Shown here: positions 42,196-50,329 of the stretch, one piece after another
Layout: every line of letters starts with the position of its first letter
Position numbering within the stretch: the first letter of the stretch is position 1
Source: Paenibacillus tundrae
Lineage (GTDB): Bacteria; Bacillota; Bacilli; Paenibacillales; Paenibacillaceae
Length of the DNA stretch: 64,000 bases
Direction: 5' to 3'
NCBI RefSeq assembly: GCF_030812775.1
Contig: NZ_JAUSTI010000001.1
Location: 248,001-312,000 of the forward strand
Made by a program: the position numbers and the translations under genes
Notes under the pieces: generated by a model
What the model saw: only the letters and a program-made list of their open reading frames with translations
Databases searched by the model: none
Told to the model about the DNA's origin: nothing

Positions 42196-44402
42196 TTGGG
42201 CACCAATTAGGCGGACGCTATGAAGTGATTGAGCGTGTCGGTGGTGGCGGCATGGCGCTTGTATATAAAGCACAGGATCTTCTGTTGAATCGAAATGTCG
42301 CGATCAAAGTGTTGAGACAGCAATTCGTCCATGACGAAGAGTTTATTCGACGTTTCCGTAGAGAAGCACAGTCTGCTGCATCATTGTCTCATCCTAACGT
42401 AGTGAGTATCTATGATGTAGGGCAAGAAGATGATGTGCATTACATCGTTATGGAATATGTCGAAGGTAAAAACCTGAATGAAATTATAAAGGAAAGGGCG
42501 CCTCTACAAGTCGATGAAGCAGTTCGTATTGCTTCCCAGATTGCAGATGCCCTGGATCATGCACATCATAATCAGATTATTCATCGGGATATTAAACCGC
42601 ATAACATATTGATTGGACGTAATGGGCGTGTGAAGGTGACGGATTTCGGAATTGCTCGTGCCGTAACCTCAACGACGATTACTCAGACTGGTTCTGTGAT
42701 CGGTTCTGTTCATTATTTCTCGCCTGAGCATGCTAAAGGCATTGTAACAGGCGAAAAATCGGACTTATATTCTCTTGGTATCGTACTCTATCAAATGCTG
42801 ACTGGGCAGCTTCCGTTTCTGGGAGAGAGTCCAATTAGCGTTGCTTTGAAGCATTTGCAGGAAGAATTCGATGAACCACGCAAATTCAATCCTTTGATTC
42901 CGCAAAGTGTGGAAAATGTAATTCTGAAATCGATGCGTAAAAACCCGCACGAGCGGTATCAATCGGCGAAAGAAATGCAGACCGATCTGGAAACCTGTTT
43001 GATGCCAGAGCGTCGCAATGAAAACAAGATTGATTTTCCGGATGAGGATGATATTGATCAAACTCGTGTCATGCCTGCAATTAAGCCTGAACCGCGTGGT
43101 GTAACTTCAACGGGTGCAGTTCCTGTTATGGAATCTGACGCTGAGGAAGGCAAAGAGAAGGGCAAAACAAAGAATTGGAAAAAGCCAACACTGCTTATTT
43201 CGTTGACACTTCTAATTCTGATAGCTATGGTCGGCGTGGTGTGGTACGTCAAGGGGATGCTCGTTGTACCTGAAATAACGGTTCCTAGTGTCATTAACGA
43301 GACTGAGGAAAATGCCCGTAAGATCTTGGAAGATAGTGGGCTTGTGGTAAGTAATGAGGTCATTCGCGCCCCTGAAGAAGGTTTTGATCCAGGTATTGTC
43401 TTTGATCAGAGTAGAAAAGAAGGCGATGTCGTCAAAGAGGGCTCTGAGATCCAGCTTAGTGTCAGCATAGAGAAAGAGCCAACCAAAATGATAGATGTCA
43501 AGGGCTCCTCCTATGATGCTGCTGTGAAAAGTCTGACTGCTCTGGGTATTAAAGAGGAACAAATTCAGCGTAAAGACGAGTATTCCAACGAAGTCCAATC
43601 CGGAAACGTAATCTCCCAGACGCCTGGAGTCAATGAAGAATTCGATCTGGAATCAGTTCAAATTGTTTTAACCGTAAGTAGAGGCGCTGAAACGATTAAG
43701 ATGCCTGATCTTAAAAATCAAACCCGTAGTGAAGCGGAGCGTTTGCTTAAATCCGCCGGATTGACGCTGGCTCAGGTTCAAGAAGAGTCAAGTTATACCA
43801 TTGACCGCGGTAAAGTAACCCAACAATGGCCTTTTGAAGCGGGTGCAGAGGTTAGTCCTGGTGACAATATTACCATTTACATCAGTACAGGATATCCGCC
43901 AGAAGCGTTAGAATATTCGTTTAATATTAATGTTTCACCAAAAGAAGAGGGCAAAAACAGCAGTATTCGAATTACATTTGAAGATGCACGTGGCAAAAAC
44001 CAAGAGTGGGGAACGCGCACCATTAACAAGTCTAACCAAGCGCTGACGATCCCACTGGTACTTGCACCAAATGAGAATGGCGCTGTGTCCGTCTATCGGG
44101 ATGGGAAATTCCTTGATACGTACCTTGTTACCTACATTGATGCCAAGAATGGAACCGTTGTTGTACCTTCTATTGAGCCTGAGGGCGGCGTGCAGCCACC
44201 ACCGGATGAGCAACAACCGGATCCAGGAAATGTGGAAGAGGAAAGTACAGAAACTAACCAGGAAGGTGAACCTGAGTCAACACCTGCAGATGGTGAAACT
44301 GACAACGAAGAGGGAGACACCTCAGCGATGGATCATGGCAATGGTAACGGTAAGGCCAAGGGGAGAACTAAGGAAGTCGTTAATGCATCAAGCCGTCCTT
44401 AA
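42192..44402 (+). CDS. prkC: PASTA-domain Ser/Thr kinase (PrkC)
   Basis: A membrane kinase that senses muropeptides or lipid II outside and phosphorylates cytosolic targets. It has 736 residues. Kinase domain 1-270: VGGGGMALVYKA, AIKVLR with the ATP lysine, HRDIKPHN (Asp133) and DFGIAR. One membrane segment at about 332-353. Three extracellular PASTA repeats follow at about 360-565 (for example PDLKNQTRSEAERLLKSAGL). Then a beta-rich domain to about residue 660, and an acidic Pro/Glu-rich tail that ends in GKAKGRTKEV. Required for germination in response to peptidoglycan in B. subtilis. ATG 42192 is fixed by the ATGA overlap. Confidence 0.96.
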   Translation: MIGHQLGGRYEVIERVGGGGMALVYKAQDLLLNRNVAIKVLRQQFVHDEEFIRRFRREAQSAASLSHPNVVSIYDVGQEDDVHYIVMEYVEGKNLNEIIKERAPLQVDEAVRIASQIADALDHAHHNQIIHRDIKPHNILIGRNGRVKVTDFGIARAVTSTTITQTGSVIGSVHYFSPEHAKGIVTGEKSDLYSLGIVLYQMLTGQLPFLGESPISVALKHLQEEFDEPRKFNPLIPQSVENVILKSMRKNPHERYQSAKEMQTDLETCLMPERRNENKIDFPDEDDIDQTRVMPAIKPEPRGVTSTGAVPVMESDAEEGKEKGKTKNWKKPTLLISLTLLILIAMVGVVWYVKGMLVVPEITVPSVINETEENARKILEDSGLVVSNEVIRAPEEGFDPGIVFDQSRKEGDVVKEGSEIQLSVSIEKEPTKMIDVKGSSYDAAVKSLTALGIKEEQIQRKDEYSNEVQSGNVISQTPGVNEEFDLESVQIVLTVSRGAETIKMPDLKNQTRSEAERLLKSAGLTLAQVQEESSYTIDRGKVTQQWPFEAGAEVSPGDNITIYISTGYPPEALEYSFNINVSPKEEGKNSSIRITFEDARGKNQEWGTRTINKSNQALTIPLVLAPNENGAVSVYRDGKFLDTYLVTYIDAKNGTVVVPSIEPEGGVQPPPDEQQPDPGNVEEESTETNQEGEPESTPADGETDNEEGDTSAMDHGNGNGKAKGRTKEVVNASSRP

Positions 44403-44415
44403 AGGACGGCTTATT
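44387..44415 (+). terminator. Hairpin at the end of prkC, possible partial terminator
   Basis: AAGCCGTCCTT pairs with AAGGACGGCTT with a one-base loop, followed by ATTG, so the T tract is poor. It overlaps the last codons and the stop of prkC. It may trim the upstream message or pause polymerase before rsgA. Confidence 0.5.
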
Positions 44416-44518
44416 GCTGACGTTTAGCCAGTAAAGGTTAGTTCTAACCATTCACTGAAAATTGTACGTCTGGAGCTTGCACAATCGTATTGCCAAATTA
44501 AAGGAGGGCGACGGAGCT

Positions 44519-45436
44519 ATGCCTGAAGGTATCATCGTTAAAGCGCTAAGCGGTTATTACTATGTCATGCCACTGGAAGATAACGGGGTGCCTTCGGTTG
44601 AAGGCTCTGCCGTTCAATGCCGAGCTAGAGGCATCTTTAGGAAGCGGGGTACTTCACCGCTTGTGGGTGACCGTGTTAGCTACATGTTGACTGAGAATGG
44701 GGAAGGAACAGTAGATGAAATTAAAAAGCGTGATACGGAACTGATCCGTCCTCCTGTGGCTAATGTCAATCTAGCTGTTCTCCTATTCTCCGTCAAGGAA
44801 CCGGATATGAATCTGAATCTGCTGGACAAGTTCCTGGTTCATATCGAACAGGCAGGGCTCGATGCGCTTATCGTCGTAACGAAGCAAGATTTGGCTAATC
44901 CAGGAGCAGATGACAAAGATACTGTCGCTGAAGTTAAAGCGCTCTATGAACAGATTGGTTATGAAGTCATCTCTACCAGTTCGCGAACCGGGGAAGGTAG
45001 TGAACTGCTGAAGGAACGGCTTGCAGGTAAAATTAGCGTATTTGCCGGTCAATCCGGGGTAGGTAAGTCGTCCATGCTGAATGCTCTGATGCCAGGTCTT
45101 ACGTTGGAAACGAGTGAGATCAGCATGCGTTTAGGGCGAGGCAGACACACCACTAGGCACGTGGAGTTAATTCCACTGGATAATGGGGGCTTTGTTGCCG
45201 ATACTCCTGGTTTCAGCCAGCTGGACTTCCTAGAGATTGGTGTAGAGGAGCTATCTACCTGTTTCCGTGAATTTGCTCAGTATGCAGATCAGTGCAAATT
45301 CCGAGGCTGTACACACACCCACGAACCATCATGCAAGGTACTTGAAGCTAAGGAAAAAGGACTAATCGCCGAAAGCCGGTACCGGCACTATGTGTTGTTT
45401 CTTACTGAAATGAAAGACAAGAAGCGGAGGTACTAA
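44519..45436 (+). CDS. rsgA: Ribosome small subunit-dependent GTPase RsgA
   Basis: A circularly permuted GTPase that checks late 30S assembly. It has 305 residues. An OB-fold domain at the start ([14 protein letters not shown]) is followed by G motifs in permuted order: TKQDL (G4), then [14 protein letters not shown] (G1) and DTPGFSQL (G3), and a zinc-binding domain [19 protein letters not shown] 44519 has AAGGAGGG about 11 bases upstream; the in-frame start at 44462 lacks one. rpe starts one base past the stop. Confidence 0.96.
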   Translation: MPEGIIVKALSGYYYVMPLEDNGVPSVEGSAVQCRARGIFRKRGTSPLVGDRVSYMLTENGEGTVDEIKKRDTELIRPPVANVNLAVLLFSVKEPDMNLNLLDKFLVHIEQAGLDALIVVTKQDLANPGADDKDTVAEVKALYEQIGYEVISTSSRTGEGSELLKERLAGKISVFAGQSGVGKSSMLNALMPGLTLETSEISMRLGRGRHTTRHVELIPLDNGGFVADTPGFSQLDFLEIGVEELSTCFREFAQYADQCKFRGCTHTHEPSCKVLEAKEKGLIAESRYRHYVLFLTEMKDKKRRY

Positions 45437-45437
45437 C

Positions 45438-46097
45438 ATGATTAAAATTGCCCCATCCATTTTATCTGCTGACTTTGCCCGTCTTGGTGCAGAAGTAGCG
45501 GAAGCTCAAACCGCAGGTGGAGATTGGATTCACGTTGATGTCATGGACGGTCACTTTGTCCCTAATATTACGCTTGGCCCTGCGATTGTAAAAGCCATTG
45601 CGCCTCATACGAGCTTGCCGCTTGATGTGCATCTGATGATTGAGAATCCAGAGCGGTATGTTGAGGAGTTTGCCAAAGCAGGCGCTGCGGTCATTACTGT
45701 TCATGCCGAAGCTTGTGTGCACCTTCACCGTGTTATTCACTTAATCAAAGAACAAGGTGTAAAAGCAGGCGTTGCTCTGAATCCGGGTACACCTGCAAGT
45801 GCGATTCAAGAAGTTCTTGATGATGTGGACTTGGTGCTGGTCATGACGGTTAACCCAGGGTTTGGTGGACAAGCCTTTATCTGCGGAACAATGAACAAAA
45901 TCAAGCAAATTCGTAGTTGGCTGAATGAAAAAGGACGTCATGACGTTCATATTGAAGTGGATGGCGGAATTGCTGCCGATACGGCTCCACTTGTGGTGGA
46001 AGCTGGCGCGGATGTGCTCGTTGCAGGAAGTGCAGTATTTGGACGTGAAGATCGTGCAGCTGCAATTACTGACATTCGCAACAGCTACGGGGGCTAA
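45438..46097 (+). CDS. rpe: Ribulose-phosphate 3-epimerase
   Basis: Interconverts ribulose-5-P and xylulose-5-P in the pentose phosphate pathway. It has 219 residues. The TIM-barrel motifs are intact: [44 protein letters not shown] and EVDGGI. The start at 45438 lies two bases after the rsgA stop, with the ribosome site (GCGGAGG) inside rsgA. The membrane protein gene starts two bases after its stop. Confidence 0.97.
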   Translation: MIKIAPSILSADFARLGAEVAEAQTAGGDWIHVDVMDGHFVPNITLGPAIVKAIAPHTSLPLDVHLMIENPERYVEEFAKAGAAVITVHAEACVHLHRVIHLIKEQGVKAGVALNPGTPASAIQEVLDDVDLVLVMTVNPGFGGQAFICGTMNKIKQIRSWLNEKGRHDVHIEVDGGIAADTAPLVVEAGADVLVAGSAVFGREDRAAAITDIRNSYGG

Positions 46098-46099
46098 AC

Positions 46100-46351
46100 A
46101 TGAATCTGAAAGAGACGCTGTGGACCATGGCTGCAAGTCTCGTTACAGGATTAGTACTCGCATTATTTGCGGTAGTACAATCTCCATTTAATGCATTTAC
46201 CTCTTTACTTGGGGTTGGGATTGTCATCTTGTACTTCCGTAAATTTGACCGAACGAGACTTCGGGTTACATTTGTCATTTTTAGCATACTCTACTACTTA
46301 ATGAGTGTATTCATGATCGCTGTCTATCAATTTGTTCCGACCCAGATGTAA
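46100..46351 (+). CDS. Small membrane protein of unknown function
   Basis: An 83-residue protein with two or three membrane segments (about 8-28, 33-50 and 58-78) and a basic loop FRKFDRTRLR between them. I do not recognise a family. It starts two bases after rpe, with the ribosome site GGGGG inside the end of rpe, so it is surely cotranscribed. In B. subtilis this place between rpe and spoVM is held by thiN (thiamine pyrophosphokinase). No likeness to ThiN is seen. A terminator follows. Confidence 0.75.
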   Translation: MNLKETLWTMAASLVTGLVLALFAVVQSPFNAFTSLLGVGIVILYFRKFDRTRLRVTFVIFSILYYLMSVFMIAVYQFVPTQM

Positions 46352-46407
46352 ATCCCTTGTTTCAGGCTCGTCATTATGGAATAGGGACAGGTAGTTCCGC
46401 ATAAATA

Positions 46408-46444
46408 TGGTTACATGAGCAGGTTTCTCATGTAGCCTTTTTTG
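46408..46444 (+). terminator. Terminator of the rsgA-rpe-membrane protein operon
   Basis: GGTTACATGAG pairs with CTCATGTAGCC (one mismatch) around CAGGTTT, followed by six T. It separates the housekeeping operon from spoVM. Confidence 0.88.
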
Positions 46445-46516
46445 TCGTGTTTGCGGTGGGGAAGGCATGAAGCATAGGATACGGCGGATGTATGAGCATG
46501 ATGGGGAGGGTGAAGT

Positions 46517-46597
46517 ATGAAATTTTACACGTTCAAACTGCCGAAGTTTTTGGGAGGGTTTGTAAAGGCGATTCTTAATACGTTTCAAAAGAACTGA
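46517..46597 (+). CDS. spoVM: Stage V sporulation protein M
   Basis: A 26-residue amphipathic peptide, MKFYTFKLPKFLGGFVKAIL and then NTFQKN. It matches B. subtilis SpoVM almost throughout, including the Pro9 kink that lets it sense the convex forespore membrane and anchor SpoIVA for coat assembly. The gene is short enough to be missed by common gene finders. The ribosome site is GGGGAGGG seven bases before the ATG. It stands alone between a terminator and the convergent rpmB, in the same place as in Bacillus. A mother-cell (sigma-E) promoter is expected, but I could not read one with confidence. Confidence 0.96.
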   Translation: MKFYTFKLPKFLGGFVKAILNTFQKN

Positions 46598-46726
46598 TCC
46601 ATTACAATGCGAATACCGCCGCTTTGTTAGCTTCAGGGCGTTCTGAAAATTAGCTTTCGAAGCACGATGCGGCGGCCATTCACATGTCTATGGCGTTTAA
46701 GGTGGGGGCTTTCATGTTTAAATACC

Positions 46727-46760
46727 AAAAAAGCACCTGCAATAGACAAGGTGCTTTTTG
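46727..46760 (-). terminator. Terminator of rpmB
   Basis: On the minus strand AAAAGCACCTT pairs with AGGTGCTTTT, and T runs follow on both strands; it probably also stops spoVM transcripts. Confidence 0.85.
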
Positions 46761-46789
46761 CTTATCCGATTTATAGTAGCTTTGCGTGA

Positions 46790-46978
46790 TTATACGCGAG
46801 TCACTTTACCGGCTTTCAGTGCACGGGTGCTTACGTATACACGTTTCGGTTTGCCGTTCACGAGAATGCGGACCTTCTGAACGTTTACGCCCCAAGAACG
46901 ACGGTTACGGTTGTTAGCGTGGGATACGTGGTTACCGGTGCCCGGTTTCTTACCTGTCACATAACATTTGCGAGACAT
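46790..46978 (-). CDS. rpmB: 50S ribosomal protein L28
   Basis: A 62-residue protein with the usual L28 opening [27 protein letters not shown] sequence and C-terminal [14 protein letters not shown]. It has the cysteine near the start but not a full zinc set. The ribosome site AGGAGGTG precedes ATG 46978. It faces away from fakA, as in Bacillus. Confidence 0.96.
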   Translation of the reverse strand: MSRKCYVTGKKPGTGNHVSHANNRNRRSWGVNVQKVRILVNGKPKRVYVSTRALKAGKVTRV

Positions 46979-47155
46979 AGATTACACCTCCTATCCTAAA
47001 ATAACCAGTGCCTTCGGAGAGACGAAAGTCATTCCATAAGGACTAAATTGTTCTACCTGACTAGAAAAAGTCAGTTTCCAGTAGCTAATGGGTTGTTCAA
47101 GCCAGCATCGCCGGATCATTACCATTACTAAACCTGCTTAAAACAATACTTGAAT

Positions 47156-47185
47156 ATAATATCATACCGAAAAAAGCTTCGTCAA
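47156..47185 (-). promoter_or_regulatory. Promoter of rpmB
   Basis: On the minus strand TTGACG (47185-47180), 18 bases, TATTAT (47161-47156). The leader would be about 170 bases. Confidence 0.65.
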
Positions 47186-47225
47186 CTGATCCAAAAACTT
47201 TATTTATTTCTCCTGTCTAATATAG

Positions 47226-47616
47226 TACAATGTTGAATAGTCCATAATACAGCGGTGAACAGGCTTTTGCCGCGGGGAAGCCGGAGAAAAGACCGGCCTT
47301 AAAGGTCGGGGGTCTGCTTTTTGGCAACGCTGCGCGCTGCGGCATTCCATCATTGGCACCAGTCTCCATGCGGCATTCATGCCGGCTCTCGATACCGGTG
47401 CATATCCGTATGCCCCGAACTTGGGGCTGTAATTGGTTGCAGGATATCGGTGGCCAGGCCGCCCAGACCGTTAAACCCGGCTGACATGTTGTATTATATG
47501 CCTATGCCGGACAAGGTATGGACGAAGAATAACGCAATAGCGTTAACGCATGAACAGACCAGATAACATCTTGGTGCAAGATGTTCGTGTATCAAGCTAG
47601 GAAGGGGAATTCTCAC
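47226..47616 (+). other. Long noncoding stretch before fakA with hairpins
   Basis: A weak promoter may lie at 47203-47231 (TTTATT, 17 bases, TACAAT). Downstream, 47290-47322 forms a GC-rich stem (AGACC/GGTCT with an inner GGCCT/AGGTC) followed by CTTTTT, which reads as a terminator or attenuator. At 47565-47585 AACATCTTG and CAAGATGTT form a perfect 9-bp hairpin with a 3-base loop 31 bases before the fakA start. No recognisable gene is found: an 81-codon frame at 47321-47566 has no ribosome site and no family likeness. In B. subtilis yloU (Asp23) sits here. Confidence 0.5.
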
Positions 47617-49425
47617 TTGAGTATACGTTCTTTAAATGGAACAGATTTCACCGCAATGGTACTTGCCGGAGCGGAACAACTTGGGCAGCATGCAGAGCAC
47701 GTCAATTCCCTGAATGTTTTCCCTGTGCCAGATGGCGACACGGGAACGAACATGAATTTGACAATGAGTGCAGGAGTTGCTGAGATTAAACGCAAGAGCT
47801 CTACCTCAATCGGAGAAGCTGCTGGTATTTTATCGAAAGGCCTGCTTATGGGTGCTCGCGGCAATTCCGGAGTTATTTTATCGCAATTGTTCCGAGGATT
47901 CAGCCGTTCCGCTGCGCCTTACGAGGAACTGAATACAATCCAATTTGCGGCAGCCCTCCAGAACGGTGTGGATGCAGCATACAAAGCAGTGGTGAAGCCT
48001 GTAGAAGGCACCATTCTGACCGTAGCTAAGGAAGCTGCTAAGCATGCCAACTATTACGCTAGACGGACGAATGATATTACTGAATTAATGAATGAAGTAT
48101 TGTTAAAAGCAAAAGAAGCACTGGCGATGACTCCAGAATTGCTGCCTGTACTGAAACAGGTAGGGGTTGTGGATTCAGGTGGTCAGGGGCTTGTATATAT
48201 TTACGAAGGTTTCATGGAAGTTCTATTGCAGCAAGATGGAGGAACCCTGACGACTCTGCCAAAAGAAGTTCAACCTTCGGGATCGTCTTCCGCGTTCAAC
48301 CCTGCTGCGAAGCCAGAAGTAACACCTGCTAAACCTGCACAACAGGTTATCGCGCCAGAGATGCCTTTATCGGCACAAGCAAGACTCGTTACGGAAGATA
48401 TTGAATTCCTGTATGATATGGAATTTTTCATTAACCGTCAGCTTGGCGACAACGCAGGAGTCACATTCGATGAGGATGTTTTCCGGAAAGCGTTATCAGT
48501 GAACGGAGACTCCATTATCATTATTGCTGATGATGAAATCATCAAAGTGCATGTGCATTCCAAGACGCCTGGCGAGGTATTAAACCTGGCTCTACGCTAT
48601 GGTGAAATTACGCAAATTCACATTCTGAACATGCGTGAACAGCATAGAGACCTGCTTACGGCTGGCATGGATATCGCGCCTTCTCCTGAACTGTTCGCCG
48701 AGATTCCACTAGAAGTGTCGCCTGGTCTCGAGGAAGCTGTGCCGCCTGCGGATGAGATGGCACCCTATGGATTTATCGCTGTATCTTCGGGTGAAGGTAT
48801 TGCTGAGATTTTCCGTAGCCTCGGTGTGGATGTCGTTCTGTCTGGTGGACAAACGATGAATCCGAGTACGGAGGATTTTGTGAAAGCGGTGCGCTCCATT
48901 GCAGCGGAACAGATTTTTATTTTGCCGAACAACTCTAATATCGTACTTGCTGCAGAGCAGGCACGTGAATTGCTGGAGGATGAACGCCGTATTACTGTCA
49001 TTCCAAGTAAGACCATTCCACAAGGTATGGCGGCTGCATTTGCTTTCCAGGAAGACGAATCGGCAGAGGTGAATCGGGATCAGATGCTGGATGCTCTGGC
49101 ACGGGTGCAATCTGGTCAAGTAACCCATGCGGTCAGAGATACTCAGTATGATGAGCTAGATATTAAAGAAGGTCATTATATCGGAATTCACAACTCCAAA
49201 ATCGTGGCTACGAATGAAGATCTGTTGCAGGCCTGCCAAGGTTTGCTTGCACGCATGCTAGAGAGTGGGGACGAGGTTGTTACCCTGCTTGAAGGAGAAG
49301 AAGCGTCTTCTGAGGTTACAACTGCACTGGTTGCTTGGCTCGAAGAGCAGTATCCGGATGCTGAGGTAGAGGTACATGCTGGAGGACAGCCTGTTTATTA
49401 TTATTTGTTCTCCGTAGAGTCATAG
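47617..49425 (+). CDS. fakA: Fatty acid kinase catalytic subunit FakA (YloV, DAK2 domain)
   Basis: Phosphorylates exogenous fatty acids held by a FakB protein so that they can enter phospholipid synthesis. It has 602 residues from the TTG at 47617. The N-terminal Dak2 kinase domain has FPVPDGDTGTNMNLTM (magnesium ligands) and GARGNSGVILSQLFRGF; the middle and C-terminal domains (ARLVTEDIEFLYDMEFFI... and HYIGIHNSKIVATNEDL) bind FakB. A Pro/Ala/Lys-rich linker lies near residues 210-245. The TTG is chosen because AGGAAGGGG precedes it at good distance. The FakB-type gene degV follows 30 bases on. Confidence 0.92.
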   Translation: MSIRSLNGTDFTAMVLAGAEQLGQHAEHVNSLNVFPVPDGDTGTNMNLTMSAGVAEIKRKSSTSIGEAAGILSKGLLMGARGNSGVILSQLFRGFSRSAAPYEELNTIQFAAALQNGVDAAYKAVVKPVEGTILTVAKEAAKHANYYARRTNDITELMNEVLLKAKEALAMTPELLPVLKQVGVVDSGGQGLVYIYEGFMEVLLQQDGGTLTTLPKEVQPSGSSSAFNPAAKPEVTPAKPAQQVIAPEMPLSAQARLVTEDIEFLYDMEFFINRQLGDNAGVTFDEDVFRKALSVNGDSIIIIADDEIIKVHVHSKTPGEVLNLALRYGEITQIHILNMREQHRDLLTAGMDIAPSPELFAEIPLEVSPGLEEAVPPADEMAPYGFIAVSSGEGIAEIFRSLGVDVVLSGGQTMNPSTEDFVKAVRSIAAEQIFILPNNSNIVLAAEQARELLEDERRITVIPSKTIPQGMAAAFAFQEDESAEVNRDQMLDALARVQSGQVTHAVRDTQYDELDIKEGHYIGIHNSKIVATNEDLLQACQGLLARMLESGDEVVTLLEGEEASSEVTTALVAWLEEQYPDAEVEVHAGGQPVYYYLFSVES

Positions 49426-49455
49426 TGTTCACCTAGCCAAGAAGGAGGGGATCTA

Positions 49456-50319
49456 GTGAGCCATAAGGTTGCGATTGTAACGGATAGTACAGCAGATATA
49501 CCGGAAGAACTGATTCGCAAGTATGGGATTCATGTTGTGCCGTTGCGTGTATTGTTTGGTGAAGAAACGTATGCTGACGGAGTTGAACTGACCCCAGAGG
49601 AGTTTTATACGAAACTTGGAAAGGCTGCGACATTGCCAACGACGTCACAGCCTTCTCCAACCGAGTTCATGAACGTATATCAGTCACTGCTGGATGAGGA
49701 TCCGGAACGTGCTATCGTATCCATTCACTTGTCGTCTGGCATGAGTGGCACGTATCAGTCTGCTCTGCTTGGCAAGTCTCTGTTAGAACGTGAAGGTGAC
49801 ATTACGGTGCTGGACTCCAAGTCGGCATCTTATGGATATGGTTTGCTGGTGGTGCAGGCCGCTGAGCTTGCCTTACAGGGCAAATCAGCAGCCGACATTG
49901 CTAGTGCTGTAGAAGGTATGCACCGGACTCGTAAGCTGTTCTTCCTTGTGGATACGCTGGAGTATCTACAGAAAGGCGGTCGGATCGGCAAAGCGGCAGC
50001 GATTTTTGGAACGCTTTTGAATATTAAGCCAATTCTATCTATTGATGAAGAAGGCATTATCTATGCCGTTGAGAAGGTCAGAGGTCAAAAAAAGGCCATG
50101 GCTCGCATCATTGAGCTGTTTCAGCAGGATTTCGCGGGTAAACGCGTGAATGTGGCAATCGGTCACACCGCAGATCCCGGATCAGCCATTGCTTGTGCAG
50201 AGCAGTTACGTGGGCATTTTACACTGAATGAGGTAGTGTACACCAACATCGGCGCTGTCATCGGTAGCCATGTCGGTCCTGGTGTAATTGCGATCTTTAT
50301 GTGGCCTGTTCCGGAATGA
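49456..50319 (+). CDS. DegV/FakB-family fatty acid-binding protein
   Basis: Holds a fatty acid in a hydrophobic tunnel and presents it to FakA. It has 287 residues. DegV motifs: VAIVTDSTADIPEEL at the start, LPTTSQPSPTEF, SIHLSSGMSGTYQSA, and FFLVDTLEYLQKGGRIGKAAA. The start is a GTG at 49456 behind AAGGAGGGG. The link to fakA makes a FakB role likely; which chain type it prefers cannot be told. recG starts ten bases after its stop. Confidence 0.92.
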   Translation: MSHKVAIVTDSTADIPEELIRKYGIHVVPLRVLFGEETYADGVELTPEEFYTKLGKAATLPTTSQPSPTEFMNVYQSLLDEDPERAIVSIHLSSGMSGTYQSALLGKSLLEREGDITVLDSKSASYGYGLLVVQAAELALQGKSAADIASAVEGMHRTRKLFFLVDTLEYLQKGGRIGKAAAIFGTLLNIKPILSIDEEGIIYAVEKVRGQKKAMARIIELFQQDFAGKRVNVAIGHTADPGSAIACAEQLRGHFTLNEVVYTNIGAVIGSHVGPGVIAIFMWPVPE

Positions 50320-50329
50320 GGGATTAGAC

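Noticed and set aside
46445..46516. Sigma-E promoter for spoVM
   Set aside because: GCATA is followed 14 bases later by TATGAGCAT, which matches the -10 poorly; expected but not shown.
46714..46776. 20-codon frame (MFKYQK...) with a fair ribosome site after spoVM
   Set aside because: It runs through the rpmB terminator hairpin, so it is very unlikely to be translated.
47321..47566. 81-codon frame before fakA
   Set aside because: No ribosome site, odd composition (many Arg, Pro and Cys), and no likeness to Asp23/YloU.
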